A stretch of 64,000 nucleotides of DNA, taken from assembly GCA_001657325.1 (NCBI GenBank), contig LWRO01000007.1, forward strand, positions 26,171 through 90,170, in the 5' to 3' direction. The DNA is from Geitlerinema sp. BBD 1991-9. Its GTDB lineage: Bacteria; Cyanobacteriota; Cyanobacteriia; Cyanobacteriales; Geitlerinemataceae. Below the pieces are notes generated by a model, which saw only the letters and a list, made by a program, of their open reading frames with translations, was not told where the DNA came from and made no database searches. The position numbers and the translations under genes were made by a program. Of this stretch, positions 1 to 8,535 are shown piece by piece. How positions within the stretch are numbered: the first letter of the stretch is position 1; the number at the start of each line of letters is the position of its first letter.

Positions 1-565
1 TGAGAACCGCCGTTCCTTGATACGCCAGGGACAGCGAATAAGGCGTTTGGAAAAAAACCGACCAAATGCGCGAGAGGTCTTCCGTGGTGATAAGACTGGG
101 CATGAGTTTTACCCGTTGTACCTGTTCGGCGAGAGTCGATTCGGAGAGATAAGAATGGTTTGAGGGCGACGTGCGACTGCGGTTCGTGAAACGTTGCAGG
201 GTTTCCAGGTCGAGAACGGGTCGATCGACTAAGGTACGAACGGCGCTACCGAGTAAGCGTTGGGGGATTAACTCCCGTTCGTCACCGTAGAACGTAAAGA
301 GATATTGCAAGTCTAATCCCGCCTGTCGCTGTTTACCCAAATCCCCCTTCGGCCGTCGGGTGCGGAGATCGGCGTTTCGCCATGCGGGGTTTGGAGTGAC
401 TTGATAGAGATAGATGTTGATTCCAGGCTTATCGAGGTCGGGGCCTTGTTTTTTGTCAGGGCGCACGGTTGTCACTTGTGCGCCGGGAACGTCCGCTTCA
501 ACGCCTTCTTGGAGGAGTTGTTGTAAAACGGCGGTCACAGTGGCAATAGCGAGATAGTTACTCAT
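1..565 (-). CDS. DUF4255 / Pvc16-Cis16-like protein of a contractile injection system (3' end cut by window edge)
   Basis: Read on the minus strand from an ATG at 565, this gives about 188 codons with no stop before the window edge. It starts MSNYLAIATVTAVLQQLL and continues with a stretch containing GINIYLYQVTPNPAWRN, then LQYLFTFYGDERELIPQRLLGS. This layout (short helix, 'INxxLYxVxPNxxWRN', 'L.YLLTFYG') is typical of the DUF4255 domain, the N-terminal part of Pvc16/Cis16, which caps the sheath-tube end in extracellular contractile injection systems. It is divergent from the sheath gene with a 321 bp gap, so the two may share a regulatory region. The C-terminal part lies outside the window. 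Family assignment is from remembered motifs; fairly sure. Confidence 0.85.
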   Translation of the reverse strand, partial: MSNYLAIATVTAVLQQLLQEGVEADVPGAQVTTVRPDKKQGPDLDKPGINIYLYQVTPNPAWRNADLRTRRPKGDLGKQRQAGLDLQYLFTFYGDERELIPQRLLGSAVRTLVDRPVLDLETLQRFTNRSRTSPSNHSYLSESTLAEQVQRVKLMPSLITTEDLSRIWSVFFQTPYSLSLAYQGTAVL

Positions 566-886
566 GGCAAGTCGATCGAACAGCCGTGACGTTTTTTGCG
601 AGGAAATGATACTGGTACTCTCCTCCGTTGTAGGTTATAGTCGGTCGTGAAATCAACAATCGATCGATACCCGGTTGATTGTTAAACTTTTCTCGAAAAG
701 TAAAGTTTTGTTTTGATTTCGAGTTGTTTCCGTAAAATCTTAAGCCGCTTATCCGAATAACTCATAGAGCCTTTCCGGTCTTTTAAGGCGTGGGAATCGA
801 TCGAACCCATTATTCATGATGGGTAGATTTTTAGTAGCAAAAACCTAACCGAAAATACTGTTACTCAAACGGGAGACGAAAGTACT
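566..886. promoter_or_regulatory. divergent intergenic region between Cis16-like and sheath genes
   Basis: These 321 bp separate two outward-facing injection-system genes and hold no open frame. They are AT-rich compared with the flanking genes. A 7-bp inverted repeat with a 2-bp centre (ACTTTTC-TC-GAAAAGT, 686-701) could be an operator. Just before the sheath start there is a GGGAG (871-875) about 11 bp upstream of the GTG. I cannot assign -35/-10 boxes with confidence. That this region drives both arms of the locus is inference from the arrangement. Confidence 0.4.
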
Positions 887-2569
887 GTGGCTCGACTAGA
901 TTATTTCGCCCCTGGGGTTTACGTCGAAGAGGTCGATCGAGGGAGTCGTCCGATCGAGGGAATTAGCATGAGCGTCGCGGGCTTTGTTGGCTTCACGGAA
1001 GACGTGCGCGGTAAAGCCGAACTGTTTACCCCTCAACTGATTACGAGTTGGAGTCAATACCTCGACTATTTCGCCAAACCCGGTTCCGATGGCTTTACCG
1101 ACTTCGATGCGTACCTTCCTTTTTCTGTCAAAGGTTGGTTCGACAACGGTGGCGGACGCTGTTGGGTGGTCAGTCTGGGAACGCAACTTCCCCGACGGCG
1201 CAACGATCCGCCTCCCAACACGGAAGAAACATCGTTGGCGGTGAAAACCGCCGGAAATCGTCCCAGCCTGAAATTCAAAATCAAGCCAGAAGAGCAAGAA
1301 AACGGCCGCATCGTCGTCGAAATCGCCCCCGACGAACCCCGTCCACCGGAAGACAGCACAGAAGAACCCTTTGACTCGGGAGAATATTTCAAAATCACCC
1401 TCAAACGCGGGGGCGAAGTTTTAAAACGTACGATCGAGGAAAACGGTCAGGCGCGACAAGTGAAAGCTGAATACCGTCACCTAACGATGAATCCGGAGAT
1501 CGATTCGCGAGAAGGTACGTTCGTTGAAGCAGCGTTTCGGGATTCGCCGTACCTCGAAGTCAATCTGCTCGTCGAGCGCGGTTTACCTTTGGCCGTGCGT
1601 CCTGCTGACGGTCAGTATGAAGTCAGTCCGCCGCCAGTGGTGTACGAGGAGGCCCGACTTCACAATTACATTTACGGAATGCGGAAAAAACGCACCGGGT
1701 TGCAGGGACTGTTCGAGGTCGATGAAGTCGCCACGATCGCCTGTCCTGATTTGATGATGGCGTATCAAAAGGGATATCTCGATCGAGAGCAAATTCTCGG
1801 GTTAATGGAAGTGATGGTGACGGGATGCGAAAATTCTGCACCGAGTCCCCCCTATCGCATGGTGGTTCTCGACCCGCTTCCCGATTGTGAAACGCCTCAA
1901 GACATAGCAGATTGGTTAGACGATTGGGGTCGTCGATCGAAATTTGCCGCACTTTATTATCCCTGGCTGAAAGTTCCCAATCCCCGCAATAACGGCCGTC
2001 CAATTGCAGTTCCCCCCTGTGGTCACATGATGGGGGTTTGGTGTCAGACGGACGAAAGCCGTGGCGTTCACAAAGCCCCTGCGAACGTAACCCCTCGCGG
2101 TGTGGTCGGCTTGGCTTACGATGTCAACTTCCGCGAACAGGAATATCTCAATCCCAAGGGGATTAATTGCATTCGGAAATTCCCCAATCGCGGTATTAAA
2201 ATTTGGGGTGCGCGAACGCTCGTCGAACTTGATGACGTGCAATGGCGTTATATCAGCGTTCGCCGTTTGATGAGTTATATCGAAAAGTCGATCGAAATGG
2301 GGACGCAGTGGGCGGTCTTCGAGCCGAACGACGAAGATTTATGGGCCCGCGTTACCCGAACCGTTCGTAATTTCCTCGAACGATTGTGGCGCAATGGTGC
2401 GTTATTTGGCAGCACCCCGGAAGAAGCGTTTTACGTCAAATGTGACGGTGAAATTAACACGACCGAAACGATGATGTTAGGTCGGTTGTATATCGACGTG
2501 GGTGTTGCTCCGGTACGTCCAGCAGAATTCGTCATTTTCCGTATCAGTCAGTGGGCCCCGAACCAGTAG
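887..2569 (+). CDS. contractile tail sheath protein (Cis2-like)
   Basis: 560 aa, starting at a GTG with GGGAGACGAA upstream. The N-terminus (DYFAPGVYVEEVDRGSRPI) is the standard opening of phage-tail-like sheath proteins, followed by a conserved GFVGFTEDVRGKAELFTPQLI segment. Roughly residues 105-250 form a variable insert. The C-terminal part (about 430-555, with SYIEKSIEMGTQWAVFEPND and an ending in VAPVRPAEFVIFRI) is the conserved sheath domain that interlocks the subunits. The sheath forms the contracting outer cylinder that drives the inner tube forward. Only one sheath gene is present in the window. Its next neighbour is the baseplate gene after a 168 bp gap carrying a tandem repeat. 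Identification is secure. Confidence 0.95.
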   Translation: MARLDYFAPGVYVEEVDRGSRPIEGISMSVAGFVGFTEDVRGKAELFTPQLITSWSQYLDYFAKPGSDGFTDFDAYLPFSVKGWFDNGGGRCWVVSLGTQLPRRRNDPPPNTEETSLAVKTAGNRPSLKFKIKPEEQENGRIVVEIAPDEPRPPEDSTEEPFDSGEYFKITLKRGGEVLKRTIEENGQARQVKAEYRHLTMNPEIDSREGTFVEAAFRDSPYLEVNLLVERGLPLAVRPADGQYEVSPPPVVYEEARLHNYIYGMRKKRTGLQGLFEVDEVATIACPDLMMAYQKGYLDREQILGLMEVMVTGCENSAPSPPYRMVVLDPLPDCETPQDIADWLDDWGRRSKFAALYYPWLKVPNPRNNGRPIAVPPCGHMMGVWCQTDESRGVHKAPANVTPRGVVGLAYDVNFREQEYLNPKGINCIRKFPNRGIKIWGARTLVELDDVQWRYISVRRLMSYIEKSIEMGTQWAVFEPNDEDLWARVTRTVRNFLERLWRNGALFGSTPEEAFYVKCDGEINTTETMMLGRLYIDVGVAPVRPAEFVIFRISQWAPNQ

Positions 2570-2652
2570 ATAGAGGCATTTTCCTGTGGTTTAATCGAGG
2601 TAAGGCGGTCGCTCGATCGAGCTTCCCCTTGGGGTACGTGTCCGGTTGCTTT

Positions 2653-2697
2653 TTGCAAGTTAATGTTGCAAGTTAATGTTGCAAGTTAATGTTGCAA
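2653..2697 (+). repeat. 13-bp direct tandem repeat, three copies plus part of a fourth
   Basis: TTGCAAGTTAATG is repeated exactly three times in a row (2653-2665, 2666-2678, 2679-2691), then six further matching bases. It lies directly upstream of a good ribosome-binding site (AGAAGGAG, 2702-2709) and at the point where the 5' half of the baseplate gene appears to be missing. Slippage or a deletion join are both possible origins. Confidence 0.9.
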
Positions 2698-2737
2698 TTT
2701 CAGAAGGAGAAAAAGCTGTGGGCGAACTATTAACAAG

Positions 2738-4225
2738 TTGTCGGTTTTACGCGGGTATTGGATTCGCTGCCTTCACGAAGTCCAACAACCGGGATCTTAT
2801 CCCTATATTCGATCGCCGAGAATTACGGGATTTTCTGTTCGATCGATCGGCGGAACAGTCACGGCGAGTCAGTGTGCTTGGATTCGCGAACCCGAACTGC
2901 TTGGAATTAGCGACGGGAAGCCCGGACAACAGTTTGCGTTGCAATACCGCCCAGTTCTACAGCGTAACGACGATGAATACATTTCCGTATGTCCCCCCGG
3001 AACGCTAACTTACAACCGAGCTGTTTTGGAAACCTACCGTTGGCAAGAGGTGAGCGACTTCGCCGAGTCTACCTCAGAGGATTTGCATTACTCGATCGAC
3101 GATCGAACGGGTATCGTTCAGTTCGGCCCGATTATCCTCGAACCGGGGGAATTGCAACATCAAACGCGCGATCGAGCAATGTCTCAACCGCACGATGAAT
3201 ATGCCAACGGTAGAGTCCGCGATCTCGATCGATATTTTCTCGGAACGACTACCGAACGACTCGATCGATCGGGAGAACGTCAATACGGCAGCATTCCCCC
3301 CAAAGGCCATGAAATTTACATGGTTGGTTATCGTTGGGGCGGCGGCGAACAGGGGAACGTGAAAGTGGGAACCCTGACGAAGTTGATGGTGGCGCATCCC
3401 TATGTGAAAAGCGTCGTCAACATGACACCCGCCTTGGGAGGCGCGCAGGCGGAATCCCTCGAAAGTGCGGTGATGCGCGTTCCAGCGTGGTTGCGAAGCC
3501 GCGAACGGGCCGTCACGCGCGACGATTTTGAATACATTGTCGGTCAGTCGCAGGATATCGCACGAGTTCGCTGTCTCGACGCGGAAGAGTTGGGGATTGC
3601 AGGGCGCGTGGAGTTACTCGTCATCCCCAAAGCCGCGCCGCCTGACGATTGGCTGCGAGGACTGTCTCCCGATTGCTTCGTTTTGAACAAACAAGTTGGC
3701 GATCGACTGCAAGCCGAACTCGACGAACGCAAACTTCTTGGGGTGAACGTGCAGGTGAGCGTACCGGAATACGTGGGGGTCAAAGTTCGGGTAGAAATCG
3801 TGCTGACACCCGCCTATGCGACGAGTCGGGAATTGCAAGAACGCACTCAACAGGACTTACAGCGCGTGCTTTACACTTTTTTAAATCCGCTGACAGGGGG
3901 GCTTGACGGCGGAGGGTGGGGATTTGGCACGCCCGTACAGCGTTTTGAGATTGCCGATCGATGCTTAAAAGTGCCGGGAGTTAGTTCTGCGGTTGCAATT
4001 CAATTGTTGCGCTTCCGATTTGTCCCCATTTCAGACACTCAGGGAGAATGGCATTTCGACGAGGTTGCGGAGGACGTTTTAAAACTCGATCGATATCAAA
4101 TGGTCTGTTCTTGGGCCAACCGTCCGCCAACGGAACCGCGATCGCCTGGAGACGAAACTCGTTTTACAAATCACGAGGTTTATTTTCTCAACGGCTTCGA
4201 GCAGTACCAACCGCCTGACTTATGA
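2738..4225 (+). CDS. baseplate-J-like protein, 5'-truncated (Cis11-like)
   Basis: The open frame encodes about 495 residues that match the C-terminal half of the 'putative baseplate assembly protein' family of phage-tail-like systems. It contains GISDGKPGQQFALQYRPVL, then PALGGAQAESLESAVMRVPA and RSRERAVTRDDFEYIV (about residues 230-268), then a tail resembling the repeated J-type end. Family members are usually several hundred residues longer at the N-terminus, and only 168 bp separate this frame from the sheath stop, so that half is missing. The start is also odd: the first possible codon in frame is a TTG (2738) without a ribosome-binding site, while a strong AGAAGGAG-N8-GTG (2718) opens a different frame. 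The last four bases overlap the next gene (ATGA). The gene may be a remnant or expressed as a shortened wedge protein. Confidence 0.75.
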   Translation: MSVLRGYWIRCLHEVQQPGSYPYIRSPRITGFSVRSIGGTVTASQCAWIREPELLGISDGKPGQQFALQYRPVLQRNDDEYISVCPPGTLTYNRAVLETYRWQEVSDFAESTSEDLHYSIDDRTGIVQFGPIILEPGELQHQTRDRAMSQPHDEYANGRVRDLDRYFLGTTTERLDRSGERQYGSIPPKGHEIYMVGYRWGGGEQGNVKVGTLTKLMVAHPYVKSVVNMTPALGGAQAESLESAVMRVPAWLRSRERAVTRDDFEYIVGQSQDIARVRCLDAEELGIAGRVELLVIPKAAPPDDWLRGLSPDCFVLNKQVGDRLQAELDERKLLGVNVQVSVPEYVGVKVRVEIVLTPAYATSRELQERTQQDLQRVLYTFLNPLTGGLDGGGWGFGTPVQRFEIADRCLKVPGVSSAVAIQLLRFRFVPISDTQGEWHFDEVAEDVLKLDRYQMVCSWANRPPTEPRSPGDETRFTNHEVYFLNGFEQYQPPDL

Positions 4226-5295
4226 CGTTAGCGCAATCCAAACAACCCACCGTTTCGATTAAATTCTATCCCCAACAAATTCCCCGTCGTCAGTCCGATA
4301 CGCCGTTGATGTCGCGGGACGATCGCGGATCGATCGAATCTTTGGCGCTGGTTCTGGAACCGGGCGAGTTTCGATCGTTGGAGGTGGAACTCAAACACAA
4401 CTGGCGATCGCCGCTCGATGTGGAGTTAGAGTTGGATGACCCGACGAATTTGCCCTCGGGTTGTTTTCGCGGTTGGCACGAGTCGGATAATCCCTATCAA
4501 CTAGGACTCGATCGAGAAACATCTTCAGCGTTACCGTCTCGTCTTCGGATTGCCCAGTTCCCCGCCGAACGAGTCCAACGTCGGGTTTTATTTTTCTACC
4601 TTCCCGCTGACTTTTTCGAGTCGGATCGGGTTTTGACGCAATCTCAACCGCGATTGAATTTAGAGTATTCTCTCGAGTTAAAGGTTTACGTTTCTTCGAG
4701 AGATTTCGAGCGGCAACTGGTCAATTTACAAACGATTGGATTGCAAATTCGATCGAGTAGTTTGTACCTGAATTTACTGCCTCGAATTTACCACGCTAAC
4801 GACTTTCTCGAACGTTTTATCAAAATTTTAGAAGAGGCGTTCGATCCGACGGTACGAACCAGCGGTATGATGTGGGCATATCTCGATCCCCGCATCGCAC
4901 CGAAGTCCCTGTTACCGTTTTTGGCGCATTGGGTCGGTTCGACGATCGATCCGCGACTGTCTGAGTTGCAAAATCGCTATTTAATTTACCACGCCGTTAA
5001 TTTATATCGCTGGCACGGGACGAAGGCGGGATTACGGCTATATCTACATCTTTATACTCGGCTGCCGTTGGACGATCGACATATTGACATTCAAGAAGTG
5101 TTCGATCGAGGGTTGCGTTTGGGAAATACCAGCTTGGGCGTCGATTCAACGCTCGGATCGGGACGCGCTTACCACTTTACAGTGGTGTTGCGACCGATGG
5201 AAGACATAGATATTGACGAACCGTTAGTTCGAGAGATTATCGAGCAATATAAACCGGCGTTTTGTACTTATGATTTGCGGATCGATCGATCGTAA
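4222..5295 (+). CDS. phage tail protein I-like baseplate component (Cis12-like)
   Basis: 357 aa, translationally coupled to the preceding baseplate gene by an ATGA overlap. Residues about 185-290 (LLPRIYHANDFLERFIKILEE ... PFLAHWVGSTID ... YRWHGTKAGLRLYLHLYT) match the tail-protein domain found next to baseplate-J proteins in phage-tail-like systems. The RWHGTKAGL segment corresponds to the family's usual RGT..GL. The first 180 residues are different: a beta-rich domain with LVLEPGEFRSLEVELKHNW and an LPSGCFRGW segment, similar in style to the Ig-like domains of the two minus-strand membrane proteins that follow. That suggests the baseplate is linked to those proteins; this is inference. The C-terminal domain assignment is firm. 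Confidence 0.85.
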   Translation: MTLAQSKQPTVSIKFYPQQIPRRQSDTPLMSRDDRGSIESLALVLEPGEFRSLEVELKHNWRSPLDVELELDDPTNLPSGCFRGWHESDNPYQLGLDRETSSALPSRLRIAQFPAERVQRRVLFFYLPADFFESDRVLTQSQPRLNLEYSLELKVYVSSRDFERQLVNLQTIGLQIRSSSLYLNLLPRIYHANDFLERFIKILEEAFDPTVRTSGMMWAYLDPRIAPKSLLPFLAHWVGSTIDPRLSELQNRYLIYHAVNLYRWHGTKAGLRLYLHLYTRLPLDDRHIDIQEVFDRGLRLGNTSLGVDSTLGSGRAYHFTVVLRPMEDIDIDEPLVREIIEQYKPAFCTYDLRIDRS

Positions 5296-5361
5296 ACGGG
5301 CAACCTGGAAACTATAGCAATCGAGAATAATGATTTTTAACCCTTGGCATTCTGACACCTC

Positions 5362-8300
5362 CTAATTCGCTTGCGGAGGAACCTCTAACGGAGCGAGGGA
5401 ACCCGGTTGAGCGTGCGGATCGATCGGCTGTGAATCCCGCTCTTCTGGGGAGTCAGAGAGTGTTTCCGATTCATCTTCCGTTCCCATCAAACCGTTCGAT
5501 CGATACGCTTGAATAATCGCCACGCGCTGAGCTTGTTCTCCGAGTTCGTTCGTGACTTGAAGTGTCACAGTTATTTCAAACGGTGCTTCCCGCAGCGTGT
5601 AGGAAAACGAACCACTCGGATTCACTTCACCGACGATCGGCAACAACTCCACCGTCGCATTTCTCCCCTCTGCCTTGACGTTCCAGGCAATTTCAACCAC
5701 CTTGGGCGCACCGCTTTCACCAATGGCAAATACAAATGGTACGGGATCGTCTCCAACTGGCTTACCGTCGATACTCAACTCGAAATTCTCCTCAGCAAAC
5801 ATGACATCCTCCCCAGCGGCTCCACCCTGTCCCGCTATACCGCCTGCACCACCAGCACCATCGGCGCGACGAGTACCGCCTGCGCCACCGGCTCGAAGGG
5901 GTTCGATCGTCACCATCCGCGACTGTTCTGTTAATCGCGTTCCTCCCGCATGGCGAGGAACCACTGTTAACTCAAACACGTATTCCCCAATCGGAAATGC
6001 GCCCACATTCAACGCCTCGCAAACCAGTTGTAACGTGTTGGAGTTTGTCTCCCCCCGACAAGCGTTTGGCGGATTATCGAACAGATATTCAGGTGTTTCT
6101 GGCAGTTGAATGGGTGGAAAATCTTCAATATCCGAGCCATCGGCGGCCTTGCGCGTCATCAGAATCGTTTGCACGCGATGGGGATTGTCGATCGTCCAGT
6201 TCACCCGAACTTCCTCTCCAGCCACGTATTGTTTGCTCGTTGCGGTAAAGCTTTGAATGTTCGGTTCGTTCAGCGTTACGGTCTCTTGAGTTTCCTGTCG
6301 ATCGATCGCTTCACGAGGGTTCTCGTTTGAGAAAACGGCAACTTCAAAACGATAAATTCCGGGTTCGACAAAAGCATAAGTTTGCCAGGTACAACTTGCA
6401 GGAGTTTCAGGAGAAGACTTTTCAGGTGTTTCTCGAGACTCCAATTCCTCTGTTTTTGTGAACGATCGACCCAATTCACTGAGTTCTGTTCCATCGGTTT
6501 TTTCTAAATTGCAATACAATCCAAAGGGATGACTTTCCTCCGTCACATCTCTATTGTCCGATCTACTATCTTGGGGTTGAGGTGCGTCACTTTCGGGTTC
6601 AAAGTTACCATTTTTTAAGTGAGTATATCGATAAACTTTCGTCTTGCCTTGCTGGTCGCGAATAGTGATTTCAGCTTTCGTGACTTCGCTTAAATGAAAG
6701 AGTTGCCAATTTAAGTGGACGATCTCAGCTTGTAAATTTTCGTCGATCGAATCTTCTTCGATTTTTAGATCTTCAATTCGAGGCGCGTCAAAAGAAATCG
6801 TTTGAGTTGTTTCTACATCTGTTGCGATTGTGGACTCTCTTTTTCTGACTCCAAATAGTGTTCGAGCTTCTCTGGAGAAAACTTGAAGCTCGAACGTATA
6901 TCCTTGCGTGGGATCGAGTTCGGAAATTGTTAAATTACAGTCGACCTGATTTTTGATATTCTCGGGAATCTGACAGATGTCTGGAAGTATCAATCTCGAA
7001 CTTCTTTTGCGATTCCAGAATTGCCAAAACTGCCCAGAAAAAAGGTTTGCTTTTTGGGATTCAGAATCGTCTGTATTAAAGGCAAATCGTTGCTCTTGTT
7101 CTTGTCCGCTCGTGTCTTTATAAGTCAATAAAATACTATCAATCCGATCGACTTTGTCAATTTCCCAGGCGAGAGAAACACCACCTTCAGGAGTCTCTTC
7201 CGATTGGCTAGACTCAGCATTTCGCTTAACCTGAAACACTTGAATTTCGGGAACAGCGGGAAGTCTAAAAAGTGCGAGAACGACCCAAGCTGCAACGCCA
7301 AGCAGTGAAGTAATTAAGAAAAACCAAACCCACCAAGGACTTGGTTTCCAAGTTACGGTTCCTGAATATTGTCGATCGGACAGCGGATAGTCCCGATCTT
7401 CCTGAACGTTAACGAGTTGTAAGAAAAACTTAAACTCCTTTTCCCGGCGGCGAAAAGGTGCTTTCCAAACTTTAGGTTTTACCCAAGGCTGAAACCGCTT
7501 CGACTTCCCCGGTAACAGTTCGAGGGGAAAAGGATATTCAATGACTCGATCGAACTCGGGATCGAAAAAAATTTGTTCGCAGTTTTTAGTTTTCTCGAAC
7601 TCAGTTTTAACAAATACTGTTCGCTTCGTATTGCTACAGTTTATCGTATCGACTTCAAACTTTCCCCAATGCTTACTACTTTGTAAGGTTTGGGGTTGAC
7701 TGCTAGAGTCGTTTACTGGCATCAACTCGTCTTCCAATCTCGCTTCAACGCGAGGAAGGCGAACTTTAGATGGATTCATTTCGAGTCGAACACCTTCATT
7801 TTCTCTGCCATAAAATCGAGCAACTTTAAAATAAATAATATCTGTTAAAATCTCACCTTCAACTCGTGAAGACAACCGTAAAGTAGGACTATAAACTAAA
7901 TCAGAGGTGATGTCTTCCGGGGGATGTAAAACTAAGTTAATTTCTCCACTTCGATTGGGATTGAGTAGTAAGCCGTTGCTATGATTCGTATATACAACGT
8001 GATACCAATCTTCGGGAAGGTCGCACGCTAAAAAATATCGATCGACCCGTTTAGAAACGTTCTCAACCCGAACCGTTATGGTTGTCGGTTGGCTAACAGG
8101 CAACTCTAGGGGCCTATCCCGAGGCATAGGTGGGACGACCGTTAACCCCGGAACGAGATCGTCTCCAGAGGCTAAAACACGTAGTTGTTGGTGTAAGACG
8201 AGAGGCTGTTGGCGTTTGTACGTGGGTGAATACACAAAAATATCGTAATAATAAATCTCCGCAAAAGCATGAGTTGGAATTTGAAATTCAAAATAAAATT

Positions 8301-8535
8301 CATGACTTTTTTGCGGTGCAATCTGAATCGATTTCAAAGTTAAATCGATATCGCTCCAGGCTTCGAGCAAGGCTTCTGAATCGGCATCGTTTGCTCGAGG
8401 AGATAGCCAAACATCAACTTGAGCTTTTTCGTAGCCGCGATTGGCCACTTTGACCCCTAAATTAAAATCCTGCCCTCGTTGTTTTTCTTCAATCGGATTG
8501 ACGGTAGCAACAATGGGGCTATTTACAGTTTGCAT
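5362..8535 (-). CDS. large single-pass membrane protein with Ig-like domains, in the injection-system locus
   Basis: About 1057 aa from the ATG at 8535, preferred over the upstream codon at 8592 because it gives less overlap (17 bp) with the preceding gene. The N-terminal ~390 residues are beta-rich, with repeated NEW3/Ig-like patterns such as TITVRVENVSKRVDRYFLAC and LPEDWYHV. A clear membrane helix follows at about 400-422 (WWVWFFLITSLLGVAAWVVL). The C-terminal ~620 residues hold several further Ig-like segments (for example EEVRVNWTIDNPHRVQTILM), a Gly/Ala-rich linker around residue 885 and an acidic, Pro-rich end. No enzyme motif is seen. It shares its architecture (Ig-like, one membrane helix, large second half) with its overlapping upstream neighbour, so the two probably act together, perhaps holding the injection particle to a membrane. 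The function is inference. Confidence 0.7.
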   Translation of the reverse strand: MQTVNSPIVATVNPIEEKQRGQDFNLGVKVANRGYEKAQVDVWLSPRANDADSEALLEAWSDIDLTLKSIQIAPQKSHEFYFEFQIPTHAFAEIYYYDIFVYSPTYKRQQPLVLHQQLRVLASGDDLVPGLTVVPPMPRDRPLELPVSQPTTITVRVENVSKRVDRYFLACDLPEDWYHVVYTNHSNGLLLNPNRSGEINLVLHPPEDITSDLVYSPTLRLSSRVEGEILTDIIYFKVARFYGRENEGVRLEMNPSKVRLPRVEARLEDELMPVNDSSSQPQTLQSSKHWGKFEVDTINCSNTKRTVFVKTEFEKTKNCEQIFFDPEFDRVIEYPFPLELLPGKSKRFQPWVKPKVWKAPFRRREKEFKFFLQLVNVQEDRDYPLSDRQYSGTVTWKPSPWWVWFFLITSLLGVAAWVVLALFRLPAVPEIQVFQVKRNAESSQSEETPEGGVSLAWEIDKVDRIDSILLTYKDTSGQEQEQRFAFNTDDSESQKANLFSGQFWQFWNRKRSSRLILPDICQIPENIKNQVDCNLTISELDPTQGYTFELQVFSREARTLFGVRKRESTIATDVETTQTISFDAPRIEDLKIEEDSIDENLQAEIVHLNWQLFHLSEVTKAEITIRDQQGKTKVYRYTHLKNGNFEPESDAPQPQDSRSDNRDVTEESHPFGLYCNLEKTDGTELSELGRSFTKTEELESRETPEKSSPETPASCTWQTYAFVEPGIYRFEVAVFSNENPREAIDRQETQETVTLNEPNIQSFTATSKQYVAGEEVRVNWTIDNPHRVQTILMTRKAADGSDIEDFPPIQLPETPEYLFDNPPNACRGETNSNTLQLVCEALNVGAFPIGEYVFELTVVPRHAGGTRLTEQSRMVTIEPLRAGGAGGTRRADGAGGAGGIAGQGGAAGEDVMFAEENFELSIDGKPVGDDPVPFVFAIGESGAPKVVEIAWNVKAEGRNATVELLPIVGEVNPSGSFSYTLREAPFEITVTLQVTNELGEQAQRVAIIQAYRSNGLMGTEDESETLSDSPEERDSQPIDPHAQPGSLAPLEVPPQAN

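Noticed and set aside
5675..6109. Pro/Ala/Thr-rich plus-strand frame within the 1057-residue gene
   Set aside because: Antisense of the Gly-rich linker; no start context.
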